NCBI GenBank assembly: GCA_038317095.1
Contig: JBBQBB010000001.1
Span: 62,001 to 126,000, forward strand
DNA from: JAGXTF01 sp038317095
GTDB lineage: Bacteria; Bacteroidota; Bacteroidia; NS11-12g; UBA955
DNA length: 64,000 nucleotides
Reading direction: 5' to 3'
Shown: one piece after another, positions 9,400 to 17,385 of the stretch
How positions within the stretch are numbered: position 1 is the stretch's first letter
How the letters are laid out: each line of letters opens with the position of its first letter
Program-made: the position numbers and the translations under genes
Notes under the pieces: generated by a model
The model's input: the letters and a program-made list of their open reading frames with translations, nothing else
Databases searched by the model: none
What the model was told of the DNA's origin: nothing

Positions 9400-9435
9400 A
9401 AAAAGTCCGCCAACAGCTTGTTGGCGGACTTTTTT
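9400..9435 (+). terminator. Strong rho-independent terminator between the two protease-ankyrin genes
   Basis: Perfect 11-bp stem GTCCGCCAACA / TGTTGGCGGAC, loop GCT, flanked by A-run and T-run. The two paralogues are therefore separate transcription units. Confidence 0.9.
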
Positions 9436-9457
9436 ATGCAATTCATATCTAAGTAAT

Positions 9458-9488
9458 ATTGAAAATAGAATAAATTACCCCATATTTG
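9458..9488 (+). promoter_or_regulatory. Promoter placed directly at the start codon (near-leaderless)
   Basis: ATTG at 9458-9461, 19-base spacer, then CATATTTG at 9481-9488 (one mismatch to TAnnTTTG). Only four bases separate the box from the ATG at 9493. Confidence 0.5.
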
Positions 9489-9492
9489 AAGC

Positions 9493-10995
9493 ATGAAACG
9501 ATTAATTCTCACATTTTTAACTCTACCACTGGTATTTTCTGCATTCAGCCAGCCATGGTATTCGTTAGATACAGATTCTGCGAAACGGGCTTCTTGGGGT
9601 CCAGACAAAAGGGCTGAAGCAAAAGCCAAACTAGAATACTTAGACTACACTAGAGCCACAGCAACCAGCGTAAAACTTTGGCAAGTCAAAGGCGACCAAA
9701 TATATTCACCCACATTGAGGGAAAACTTGGTTTACTCTATGAAATCAAGAGGCATTGACCCTACCAATCAGTACAATTTTGATGAGAATGTGCGTTACCT
9801 AGATCAGCCATCCTGCGGTTCTTGCACGGGTTTCCTTATTGCACCAGACATTTTGGTTACAGCGGGACATTGCTTCCATTCTCCTGGTGACTTGGATAGC
9901 ACAGTTTGGCTTTTTGATTATACTTCTGATATTGCATTCAACGCTTCTTCTCATAAAATAACGGTTCCACAATCCAAACAATACCGTTGTGTTGAGATGT
10001 TAGACCACGCATTGATTGGATCTCAAGGTTGGGATTATTCCATCATTAGACTTGACAGAAAAGTGGAAGGTCGTAAACCTTACAAATTTCGCACGGGTGG
10101 AAAAAACGAATTGAACCAATTTATCGCCATGATTGGTTCACCTAGAGGTTTACCCCTTAAATTGGTTGACAGTGCAAGAATTACAAACCCGAATGAAGGC
10201 AAAACTTTCTTTTTAACCAATTTAACCGCCTTCCACGGAAATTCTGGTGGTCCTGTGTTTAATTCCAATGGCTGGATTGAAGGCATTTTGGTTCGCGCCC
10301 CAACAGGCTTAGCTGCCCTTGGTGGTGATGAAGGTGATTACGATTACCATTATGATGAAGCCTGCCAATGTATTAAACAAGATGTATATTATGATTTGTA
10401 TTCCATTTTTGGGTTGAATGCGCAAAATGGCACTGAAGTGCAGCGTTTAACCAAAACCAATTACGACTTGCTTCTTTACGCCGTATATCGCAATTTGGAA
10501 TATGCCATAAAAGACAACGATGTTGCAGCTTTTGAAGACTGGGGTCTTTACAGCTGGATATGGACTTTAGACCTTGGTGCACGTGATGAAAAATACAAAA
10601 CCTTAGATCCACTTTTAGCCATGGCGATTAAAAATTATAGGGCTGAATTTGTAAGTACAATTTTGGATGCGGAAAACCTAGATTTCAATATGAAAGACAA
10701 CAATGGCGTTCCTATATTAAGCTTAATGGTTCAAAATGGGATGGCAGATGCCATAACCAAAGCAAACTCCAAATCCAACGGAGCCTTAGATTTTAATAAG
10801 GTTGACGGACACAACGAAACGCCATTGATGTTCGCTGCTCGCACAGGCAATATGCAAATCATTGAATTGCTTTTGTCTAACGGGGCAAATGCTAAAATGA
10901 AAAATGCGGATGGGAAAACTGCACGCAGCATAGCCAAAGATTACAAAATGAAAGACGCTGTAAAACGCTTGAAAAAAGCAGAGAAAGCGAAATAA
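9493..10995 (+). CDS. Exported trypsin-like serine protease fused to ankyrin repeats (copy 2)
   Basis: 500 residues, colinear with the preceding gene over the whole length: same opening ('PWYSLDTDSAKRASWGPDKR' against 'PWYQSKDAASRGAWGADTRA'), same protease domain and same ankyrin tail. Signal peptide 'LILTFLTLPLVFSAFS'. Triad His126 ('ILVTAGHC'), Asp181 ('WDYSIIRLDR'), Ser251 ('FHGNSGGPVF'). It differs by an extra Cys ('SCGSCTGF'), a longer loop after the Ser motif containing 'GLAALGGDEGDYDY', and Cys in 'DEACQC'. Ankyrin units 'GHNETPLMFAARTGNMQIIE' and 'LLLSNGANAKM' close the protein. A tandem duplication with divergence is evident; the copies may have different substrates. Confidence 0.88.
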   Translation: MKRLILTFLTLPLVFSAFSQPWYSLDTDSAKRASWGPDKRAEAKAKLEYLDYTRATATSVKLWQVKGDQIYSPTLRENLVYSMKSRGIDPTNQYNFDENVRYLDQPSCGSCTGFLIAPDILVTAGHCFHSPGDLDSTVWLFDYTSDIAFNASSHKITVPQSKQYRCVEMLDHALIGSQGWDYSIIRLDRKVEGRKPYKFRTGGKNELNQFIAMIGSPRGLPLKLVDSARITNPNEGKTFFLTNLTAFHGNSGGPVFNSNGWIEGILVRAPTGLAALGGDEGDYDYHYDEACQCIKQDVYYDLYSIFGLNAQNGTEVQRLTKTNYDLLLYAVYRNLEYAIKDNDVAAFEDWGLYSWIWTLDLGARDEKYKTLDPLLAMAIKNYRAEFVSTILDAENLDFNMKDNNGVPILSLMVQNGMADAITKANSKSNGALDFNKVDGHNETPLMFAARTGNMQIIELLLSNGANAKMKNADGKTARSIAKDYKMKDAVKRLKKAEKAK

Positions 10996-11012
10996 TTCAA
11001 ACGAATGTTAAA

Positions 11013-11042
11013 AAAAGCCCCGAACAAACCGGGGCTTTTTTT
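11013..11042 (+). terminator. Rho-independent terminator after protease-ankyrin copy 2
   Basis: AGCCCCG / CGGGGCT stem with A6 on the left and T7 on the right. Confidence 0.9.
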
Positions 11043-11076
11043 ATGATGCAGAGTTTCAATCTGCCTGTTCATAGTT

Positions 11077-11084
11077 TAAATTTG
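11077..11084 (+). promoter_or_regulatory. -7 box TAAATTTG four bases before the start codon
   Basis: Perfect TAnnTTTG ending four bases before the ATG at 11089; TTTC at 11054-11057 with a 19-base spacer could be the -33 element. Predicts a leaderless mRNA. Confidence 0.55.
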
Positions 11085-11088
11085 TGGC

Positions 11089-12183
11089 ATGGTTGTAAAT
11101 CATGCACAATTACAAAATTGGGTAAGCCAGATTTTTATAAAAAATGGATTTAGCCAAGAAGACTCCAATTGTTGCGCAGAAGTTTTGGTGCATGCCGACC
11201 TGCGCGGGATAGACAGTCATGGAGTTGCGCGACTTAGCGGTTATTTAAGGTTAATAAAGGACGGAAGAATAAATCCAAAACCAAATTTTAAAATCGTGCG
11301 TGAGACCCCATCCACAGCAACTTTAGATGCAGATGCCGGTATAGGTCTGGTATCGGCACCTTATGCCATGAAACTGGCAATTGAGAAGGCCAAAATTGCA
11401 GGTAGTGGATGGGTGGCAATTGCCAATAGCAATCATTTTGGTATTGCCGGACACCACACGTTAATGGCAGCCGCGCAAAATATGATAGGCTATGCAATCA
11501 CAAATGCAAGCCCATTGGTTACTCCTGCATTGGGTGCAGAACGAATGCTAGGCACAAACCCTATATGCTATGCCATACCGGCGGGCGATGAACCAACCTT
11601 TGTTTTAGATATGGCTACCTCAGCGGCAAGCAATGGAAAACTAGAAATTGCCGAGAGGGCCGAAAAACAAATTCCAGAAGGGTGGCTGGTTAACAAAGAT
11701 GGCTCACCGAGCACCAATCCCGGTGAATTGAAAAATGGAGGTATGGTTCTAACATTAGGAAGTGATATGGCACATGGCAGCTACAAAGGGTACGGATTAA
11801 GTGCCATGGTTGACATATTTAGTGGGGTATTAAGTGGTGCCAATTATGGACCATGGGTGCCCCCGTTTGTTTCATTTCTAAATCCCCTTGAAAACTCACC
11901 TGGCAAAGGCATCGGCCACTTTGTAGGTGCTTGGCGGGTGGATGGATTCAGAGATATTCAAGAATTTAAAGACAATATGGACATTTGGATTCGAAGATTT
12001 CGACAAACCATTCCCAATGAACCAAATCACCCTGTTCAAATACCAGGCGATAACGAACGCTTGGAAGCAGAAAAACGCAGGCTTAATGGAGTTCCGTTGG
12101 TAAAAAAAGTTTGGGACGACCTTATCTCCATTGGCTATGAATTTGAAAATCCAATAAACCAATATGCAGAACCAACAACGTAA
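11089..12183 (+). CDS. Malate/L-lactate dehydrogenase family (LDH2/MDG2) oxidoreductase
   Basis: 364 residues, normal for the family. Recognisable segments are 'ADLRGIDSHGVARLSGYL' (N-terminal signature with catalytic His), 'NSNHFGIAGHHTLMAA', 'NASPLVTPALGAERMLGTNP', 'FVLDMATSAASNGKLEIA' and 'GSYKGYGLSAMVDIFSG'. These NAD(P)-dependent enzymes reduce 2-oxoacids such as oxaloacetate, sulfopyruvate, ureidoglycolate or Delta1-piperideine-2-carboxylate; the substrate cannot be read from sequence alone. A small membrane protein gene overlaps its last 20 bases. Confidence 0.88.
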   Translation: MVVNHAQLQNWVSQIFIKNGFSQEDSNCCAEVLVHADLRGIDSHGVARLSGYLRLIKDGRINPKPNFKIVRETPSTATLDADAGIGLVSAPYAMKLAIEKAKIAGSGWVAIANSNHFGIAGHHTLMAAAQNMIGYAITNASPLVTPALGAERMLGTNPICYAIPAGDEPTFVLDMATSAASNGKLEIAERAEKQIPEGWLVNKDGSPSTNPGELKNGGMVLTLGSDMAHGSYKGYGLSAMVDIFSGVLSGANYGPWVPPFVSFLNPLENSPGKGIGHFVGAWRVDGFRDIQEFKDNMDIWIRRFRQTIPNEPNHPVQIPGDNERLEAEKRRLNGVPLVKKVWDDLISIGYEFENPINQYAEPTT

Positions 12184-12382
12184 TAAACTCATTGTAGCGG
12201 TATGTTTTTTCACTATCTTAACTACAATAGCTGCATTTGCCTATGTAAAAATCATCAAACCAAATCGCTTGAGACATGAACAAAGTGGCCACAAATTAGA
12301 AATTAAAACCGGGTATAAAACCAAAATAAACCCCAGTATTATTGACAGCTTGATACAAGCGAAAAAAAAGCCGAACCCTTAA
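12164..12382 (+). CDS. Small single-span membrane protein
   Basis: 72 residues. One hydrophobic helix near the N-terminus ('LIVAVCFFTILTTIAAFAYV') is followed by a basic tail with 'KTKINPSIIDSLIQAKKK'. The ATG lies inside the end of the dehydrogenase gene in another frame, suggesting translational coupling. No family recognised. Confidence 0.5.
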   Translation: MQNQQRNKLIVAVCFFTILTTIAAFAYVKIIKPNRLRHEQSGHKLEIKTGYKTKINPSIIDSLIQAKKKPNP

Positions 12383-12395
12383 TGCTCCGGCTATT

Positions 12396-12425
12396 ATAAA
12401 AGTTTGGATACCTAAACTTTTTAGG
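12396..12425. terminator. Probable bidirectional terminator between convergent genes
   Basis: AAAGTTTGG / CCTAAACTTT stem (one bulged T), loop ATA, with A and T runs on the two sides. A weaker AGCCG/CGGCT hairpin lies just upstream (about 12369-12392). Confidence 0.5.
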
Positions 12426-12630
12426 ACTTTTTCACAAATTCAGTGCGTAATACCATAGCCATTTTATTCACCCTACAATCTATTTCTGCTGGATCATCTG
12501 TAAGTCGAATTCCTTTCACAACCGTGCCTCTTTTCAAGGTTATACTGGAGCCTTTTACTTTTAAATCTTTAATTAATGTTACAGAATCTCCGTCTGATAA
12601 TATATTTCCATTGCTGTCTTTTACTTCCAT
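12421..12630 (-). CDS. PhnA-domain (YjdN-like) small protein
   Basis: 69 residues that match the C-terminal KOW-like domain of PhnA: 'VKDSNGNILSDGDSVTLIKD', 'LKVKGSSITLKRGTVVKGI', 'DDPAEIDCRV'. The zinc-ribbon half of longer PhnA proteins is absent, as in many short homologues. Despite the name (alkylphosphonate operon) the function is not established. It lies just downstream of kmo on the same strand. Confidence 0.8.
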   Translation of the reverse strand: MEVKDSNGNILSDGDSVTLIKDLKVKGSSITLKRGTVVKGIRLTDDPAEIDCRVNKMAMVLRTEFVKKS

Positions 12631-12669
12631 GTTTTGTAGTTTGTTATTTATTTACAAAATGGTTGCTTT

Positions 12670-14004
12670 TTAAGATTTTAACTTTTCTAAAATGAGTGAA
12701 GTCATGAATTCCTTGTTGCTAAGTTTATCTTCTAACTTTTCTCCAATAATGTAGTTGAGTAATTTGTCGTTTTTAGCTCCCATATCCAATGCATATTTGT
12801 ATGAAGTTTTACTAAAAGTCACCAATTCATACTGACTTTTAAAAATACCAGGATACAATTCTGTCAAATCATGTTCAATGTGTTTGCGGTGCCTAAATGC
12901 ATCCGTACCTACCAAATCGCGCATTTCCATAAAATTCTGAAGGGCCAAAGTGGCAATACTATCCGCATTGGGTTTGCGCGATTTTTGATATGCGTCCAAT
13001 ATTTGCGGCCAATTACCTGCGAACTCTTCTACCAACTCGTCTAACACCACACAGTCTTCAAAACAACAATTCATACCCTGCCCATAGAAAGGAACAACTG
13101 CATGGGCAGAATCGCCAAGCAAGGCAGTGCGCCCTTTTACCCAAGGATAACAGCGAATTGTGGCTAAAGAACCTGTAGGATTTTCAAAAAAATCTTGGGT
13201 TAAGCCTGGCATAAGCCCTGCCGCATCTCCAAAGTCACTGTTGAAAAAAGCGGTTACATCGTCTTTTGTCTTTAGAGATTCCAAACTTACTTCACCTTCC
13301 CACGGCATAAACAAGGTGCAAGTAAAATTGCCACCTGGATTTGGCAATGCAATCATCATATAACTGCTGCGCGGCCAAATATGCAAACAATTTTTATTCA
13401 TTTGAAACTCTCCCAATCCGTTGGGCGTAATTTCAAGTTCTTTATATCCAAAGTTTTCATACGTTTGTGAGTAAGAAAATCTGCTTGTCATAAATGCATC
13501 CCTCACTGCACTAAATGCGCCATCGGTGCCTATCACAACATCTGCTTTATCTTCAACCTCGCTTCCGTTGGCATCTGTATACCGTGTTACGCCTTGTTCT
13601 GGGTCGCAAAAGGTGCATTTCATATCAAAAAATATATGAATGTTTGAATACGCATCTGCCAACTGAAGCAACTTTACGTTTAGCCCTCCTCTGGAAACTG
13701 AATAAATAGACTGCCCATCTTTTCCATAAGGTTGATATGCAAGCTTTCCTTCTATATCGTGCATCATTCGGCCGTTCATAGGTATGGATATGTCCAAAAT
13801 TTCTTTTTCAAGGCCTACCCTTTCAAGCCCTCTAATACCCCTGTCAGACAAAGCCAAATTTATACTTCTTCCACCCACGTAATCTCCTTTTCGCATATCA
13901 GGTCTGCGTTCATAAATATAAACATCATATCCCTTTCGGGCCAAATAAACAGCAAGCAAGCTTCCTGAAAGCCCACCACCAACCAATGTAATTTTTTCTG
14001 GCAT
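12670..14004 (-). CDS. kmo: Kynurenine 3-monooxygenase
   Basis: 444 residues, usual length. FAD-binding GxGxxG at the N-terminus ('ITLVGGGLSGSLLAVYLARK'), then 'YERRPDMRKGDYVGGRSINL' containing the substrate-binding 'RSINLALS' motif typical of KMO, a second FAD motif 'ALLGDSAHAVVPFYGQGMNC', and 'FEDCVVLDELV'. The C-terminus has hydrophobic and charged helices as in bacterial KMO. It hydroxylates L-kynurenine to 3-hydroxykynurenine in tryptophan degradation and de novo NAD synthesis. No other kynurenine gene is adjacent; a RidA protein of the aminomuconate-deaminase type lies at 47896-48312. Confidence 0.93.
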   Translation of the reverse strand: MPEKITLVGGGLSGSLLAVYLARKGYDVYIYERRPDMRKGDYVGGRSINLALSDRGIRGLERVGLEKEILDISIPMNGRMMHDIEGKLAYQPYGKDGQSIYSVSRGGLNVKLLQLADAYSNIHIFFDMKCTFCDPEQGVTRYTDANGSEVEDKADVVIGTDGAFSAVRDAFMTSRFSYSQTYENFGYKELEITPNGLGEFQMNKNCLHIWPRSSYMMIALPNPGGNFTCTLFMPWEGEVSLESLKTKDDVTAFFNSDFGDAAGLMPGLTQDFFENPTGSLATIRCYPWVKGRTALLGDSAHAVVPFYGQGMNCCFEDCVVLDELVEEFAGNWPQILDAYQKSRKPNADSIATLALQNFMEMRDLVGTDAFRHRKHIEHDLTELYPGIFKSQYELVTFSKTSYKYALDMGAKNDKLLNYIIGEKLEDKLSNKEFMTSLILEKLKS

Positions 14005-14011
14005 CTTGCCG

Positions 14012-14019
14012 CAAATTTA
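14012..14019 (-). promoter_or_regulatory. -7 box TAAATTTG upstream of kmo
   Basis: Perfect TAnnTTTG on the minus strand, 7 bases before the kmo ATG; no clear -33 element. The divergent deacetylase gene has a similar box (TCACTTTG, 14057-14064) on the plus strand, so the two promoters share about 65 bases. Confidence 0.45.
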
Positions 14020-14069
14020 AGCAGGAAATGTATTTGGAATATTTCTAAAAAAGCAGTCACTTTGCAAAG

Positions 14070-14684
14070 TTGCTCACACCTTTTAAAATACCCCGCATAT
14101 TCACCCATCTATATCCGTCTTTTGAATGGCAAATAACCACCCTTTCAAAGGTGATATATCTAACTTTTGACGATGGGCCAAACCCTATAGTTACCTCTTG
14201 GGTGATAGAAGAATTGGAAAAATACAAAGCCAAAGCTACATTTTTTTGTGTGGGCCAAAATGCGTCAAATTATCCTTTTGTTATCCAAAAATTATTGGAG
14301 AATGGCCACCGCATAGGAAATCATACATACAATCACCTAAAAGGTTGGAGTGTTGAAAATGATGCATACATTGCAAATGTGAAGCAGGCAATCCCAGTAA
14401 CCAGCGAAATTTTATTTCGTCCACCCTATGGCAGAATAAAAAGAAAACAGGCAGCAACATTAAAATCGCAAGGATTTAGAATTATCATGTGGAGTTTGCT
14501 TAGCTGCGACTATTTAAAAAACTTGAACGTTCAAAAAAGTTTGAATGCACTAATACACAATGCCAAGGCGGGATCTATAGTTGTTTTTCATGATAGCGAC
14601 AAGGCTTTTGAAAATATGAAACGCATTTTACCTCCCTTTTTAAAAGAAATGACCACCAGGGGTTATAGTTTCGACACACTTTAA
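14070..14684 (+). CDS. Polysaccharide deacetylase (NodB homology, CE4) family protein
   Basis: 204 residues from a TTG start, chosen because the family's opening ('TPFKIPRIFTHLYPSFEW') begins there and no ATG is available; TCACTTTG ends five bases upstream. CE4 motifs: 'YLTFDDGPNP' (catalytic Asp and metal Asp), 'GHRIGNHTYNHL' (H..xH metal ligands), 'LFRPPYGR', and the late 'GSIVVFHDSDKA'. There is no signal peptide or anchor. Members deacetylate peptidoglycan or other N-acetylated glycans. Coupled by TAATG overlap to a glycosyltransferase gene, suggesting surface-glycan work. Confidence 0.88.
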   Translation: MLTPFKIPRIFTHLYPSFEWQITTLSKVIYLTFDDGPNPIVTSWVIEELEKYKAKATFFCVGQNASNYPFVIQKLLENGHRIGNHTYNHLKGWSVENDAYIANVKQAIPVTSEILFRPPYGRIKRKQAATLKSQGFRIIMWSLLSCDYLKNLNVQKSLNALIHNAKAGSIVVFHDSDKAFENMKRILPPFLKEMTTRGYSFDTL

Positions 14685-15775
14685 TGCTTGCATTGGTTCC
14701 CTTCCTTTTGGCATATTTAGCGTTGCAGATTTGGCAAACCGCAGTGCTTTTTAAATATTCCGATAAATTACAAGCAGAGCCCGCAACATGGCCAGAAATT
14801 ACCATTATGGTTGCTGCCAGAAATGAGGAAGCCAATTTGGAAAAATGTCTGAAAGCCTTGTGCGATTTGCAATATCCCAAAGACAAAGTTAAGATCCTCA
14901 TCGGAAACGATCAAAGCACGGATAGAACCCAACCTATTGCCTTGCTCTTTCAAAGCAACTATGAAAATATTAAGTTAATTGATATTAAAGACGATCTCAC
15001 AGGATTGAAAGCCAAAGCAAGGGTAATGGCTCAATTAGATAAGCATGCAACTGGGGAATTCTATTTGGTTACGGACGCAGATGTAGTTGTAAAACCAACT
15101 TGGGCTTCCACCATGGTTAGGCATATGGATTCTATTACAGGAGTAGCCAGTGGAACAACCATGGTTACAGGGAACCAAATTGGAGATCAAATGCAAGGCA
15201 TTGACTGGGCTTACTTTATGGGTTTGTTAAACGTAATATCTTACAGTGGCGTGCCGGCTACTGCTGTAGGCAATAATATGATAATTAGGGCTGATGCTTA
15301 TTGGCAAACAGGCGGTTATGGGAGAATTAAGTTTTCGATTACTGAGGATTATAAATTGTATGACGAGGTATGTAAATTGGGATGGAGATGGAACAACATT
15401 ATGACCCCAGAAGTTCTAGCCTATTCAAAAGCCACCATTGGGTTATTGCCATTGTTGCACCAGCGAAAAAGATGGTTAAGTGGGGGTAGAGATTTGCCTT
15501 GGTATTGGTGGATTTTCTTTGGAGTTTTTGGGTTGTACTATTTTTTGTTACCCATTGCTATGGTGCTCTATCCTTTAGTCACGATTCCCATTGCCTTGGC
15601 TAAATTTACCTTGCAAAACATACAGATTGCACGAATATTTAAGTGTGTAGATGAGCCCAAGCCATCCATTCTCAAGCTGTTGATATATGAATTTTATTTA
15701 TTTGCAATTACAATTCTCACCGCCCTTTTTTCAATTTCTCCCTTAAAAACAATTTGGAAAGGCAGAAAATACTAA
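14684..15775 (+). CDS. Membrane glycosyltransferase, GT2 family
   Basis: 363 residues. N-terminal membrane helix, GT-A domain with 'ITIMVAARNEEANLEKCLKA', 'ILIGNDQSTDRT', DxD-like 'YLVTDADVVV', acceptor motif 'ITEDYKLYDEV' and 'QRKRWLSGGRD', then two or three C-terminal helices ('FFGVFGLYYFLLPIAMVLYP'). This is the layout of processive or polyprenyl-linked GT2 enzymes acting at the inner membrane. The start ATG overlaps the stop of the deacetylase gene. Confidence 0.9.
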   Translation: MLALVPFLLAYLALQIWQTAVLFKYSDKLQAEPATWPEITIMVAARNEEANLEKCLKALCDLQYPKDKVKILIGNDQSTDRTQPIALLFQSNYENIKLIDIKDDLTGLKAKARVMAQLDKHATGEFYLVTDADVVVKPTWASTMVRHMDSITGVASGTTMVTGNQIGDQMQGIDWAYFMGLLNVISYSGVPATAVGNNMIIRADAYWQTGGYGRIKFSITEDYKLYDEVCKLGWRWNNIMTPEVLAYSKATIGLLPLLHQRKRWLSGGRDLPWYWWIFFGVFGLYYFLLPIAMVLYPLVTIPIALAKFTLQNIQIARIFKCVDEPKPSILKLLIYEFYLFAITILTALFSISPLKTIWKGRKY

Positions 15776-15891
15776 ATCCAAAATATTTCCAGATATATTT
15801 GTAATCTATTGATATACTATAATTTAAAACATGTATTTTGAACCAATATATCTACTTTAGAATATATTTTATGATTTATTAACAAAAAACA

Positions 15892-15923
15892 TTTGCATTT
15901 AACTTCTAAAAGGATTTATTTTG
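15892..15923 (+). promoter_or_regulatory. Putative promoter of the lipoprotein gene
   Basis: TTTG at 15892-15895, 21-base spacer, TATTTTG at 15917-15923 (one base short of TAnnTTTG). The leader would be about 10 bases. The upstream stretch 15776-15891 is very AT-rich and holds no gene. Confidence 0.4.
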
Positions 15924-15937
15924 TACCAAATTCAAGT

Positions 15938-16606
15938 ATGAAATTTGGAAAACTTACAGCCTTAGCATTGGCAGGAGCCCTAACATTTGCAGCATGCAAA
16001 TACGAAGAAGGCCCACGCATGTCTCTTAGATCAAAGCGCGACCGCGTATCAAACGAATGGAAGGTAGTTAAACTAACCTCTAATGATTCAAACATTATTG
16101 CTTCTGTGAACCCTACGTATCAGTATTTTGATGTTCAACTAGAGGACACCGTTACTTACAATTTTCAGTGGGTGCTAAATCTCATGCGCACCGGAGCTTA
16201 CACTTGTGAGTTGTTGTTGGTTACAAAAGATGCTAATGGAAATGAAAGTTACATTTCTAATCTTTCAGCACATGGACCTGACAATGCGGGAAATGAAAGA
16301 GCTGGCTTTACTTGGCTTCCAGGTATGAGTGCTGCGTTTATCTTATCCACAGTTTCAAACTTGCCTGCACCCTATAAATACATTCGGCCCAACGGCAAAT
16401 GGTCATTTGACAAAGGCCACTACAAAATTCAGGTTAAACCAGATTTAGGTTATGTTTATAACGAAAACGGCACTGGCAAAAACACATTGGATTGGACCAT
16501 TGTGAAACTTGCAGAAAAAGCAATGAAATTGAAAGGTTTGGATGAAAATGACAAACCTTGGGCTATGGAACTAAAATCCATCAACAAAGAGAATTACTTC
16601 TATTAA
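15938..16606 (+). CDS. Lipoprotein of unknown function
   Basis: 222 residues from the ATG at 15938. Lipobox 'ALTFAAC' with Cys near residue 22. The mature protein starts 'KYEEGPRMSLRSKRDRVSNE' and resembles the lipocalin-like or DUF5004-type small Bacteroidota lipoproteins that begin 'W.L....'. I see no catalytic motif. Own promoter and own terminator make it a single-gene unit. Confidence 0.75.
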   Translation: MKFGKLTALALAGALTFAACKYEEGPRMSLRSKRDRVSNEWKVVKLTSNDSNIIASVNPTYQYFDVQLEDTVTYNFQWVLNLMRTGAYTCELLLVTKDANGNESYISNLSAHGPDNAGNERAGFTWLPGMSAAFILSTVSNLPAPYKYIRPNGKWSFDKGHYKIQVKPDLGYVYNENGTGKNTLDWTIVKLAEKAMKLKGLDENDKPWAMELKSINKENYFY

Positions 16607-16621
16607 TAGAAATAAAAATAT

Positions 16622-16652
16622 AAAAAAGCCCTGGAAATCCAGGGCTTTTTTT
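16622..16652 (+). terminator. Rho-independent terminator
   Basis: AAAAAGCCCTGG / CCAGGGCTTTTT stem with a four-base loop; ends the lipoprotein unit. Confidence 0.9.
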
Positions 16653-16690
16653 ATTTACACCCAATTCTGTATTAATTTGCACCACAATTG

Positions 16691-17380
16691 ATGAACATTT
16701 TACAAGACGATTATAATACCCAAAGGCCTCCCATGGCAATCTCTGAATATGGCAGGATAGTTCTTGATTATATAAACCATATAAAAACCTTACCCGAAAA
16801 AGCCAAAAGGACTGAATGGTGTCATTCTTTAATCCTCGTAATGGCTACTTTAAACCCAGAGGTTAAGGTACAAACCAATTACATAGAAAAGCTGTGGGAT
16901 TTTCTATTTCGCATCGCAGATTACGATTTGGACGTAGATTCGCCATTCCCGCCACCCTTGCCTGAGGAACAGTTAAAAAAGCCGGATACCATTGGATACA
17001 ATGATTCAGTCATTAAATTTAGATTCTACGGTCGGAATTTACAAAATATGGTAGATAAGGCTTCAGAAATGGAAGACCAAGCTCTTAGGCAAAATTTGGT
17101 GAATTTAATTGCTTCCTTTATGTACAACAGTTGTAAAAGTTGGAACAATGAAAACCTAAGCAACGAAACGATTGCTGAACATTTAAAAACTTTATCTAAA
17201 GGCAAGTTGGTATTGGCAAGCGACGAATTTGTGGTTTCTCAAGACAACTCACAGCCTAGAAAGTTCTTTAAACGCCCAAACAACAACGCTGGAAATAATG
17301 GTGGCAATAGAAATAACAAAAGCAGCAGCAGCAACAACAATAAGTTTAACCGAGGCAAAGGTGGGTTTAAAAGATATTAA
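16691..17380 (+). CDS. DUF4290 family protein
   Basis: 229 residues from the ATG at 16691 (a TTG one codon upstream is possible). Conserved DUF4290 segments: 'YNTQRPPMAISEYGRIV', 'NYIEKLWDFLFRIADYDLDV', 'YGRNLQNMVDKASEMED'. The C-terminal ~40 residues are a low-complexity Asn/Lys/Arg/Gly tail ('NNAGNNGGNRNNKSSSSNNN'), suggesting RNA or nucleic-acid contact. Found beside murA across Bacteroidota; function unknown. TTAATTTG at 16672-16679 could be its -7 box. Confidence 0.88.
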   Translation: MNILQDDYNTQRPPMAISEYGRIVLDYINHIKTLPEKAKRTEWCHSLILVMATLNPEVKVQTNYIEKLWDFLFRIADYDLDVDSPFPPPLPEEQLKKPDTIGYNDSVIKFRFYGRNLQNMVDKASEMEDQALRQNLVNLIASFMYNSCKSWNNENLSNETIAEHLKTLSKGKLVLASDEFVVSQDNSQPRKFFKRPNNNAGNNGGNRNNKSSSSNNNKFNRGKGGFKRY

Positions 17381-17385
17381 TCAAA

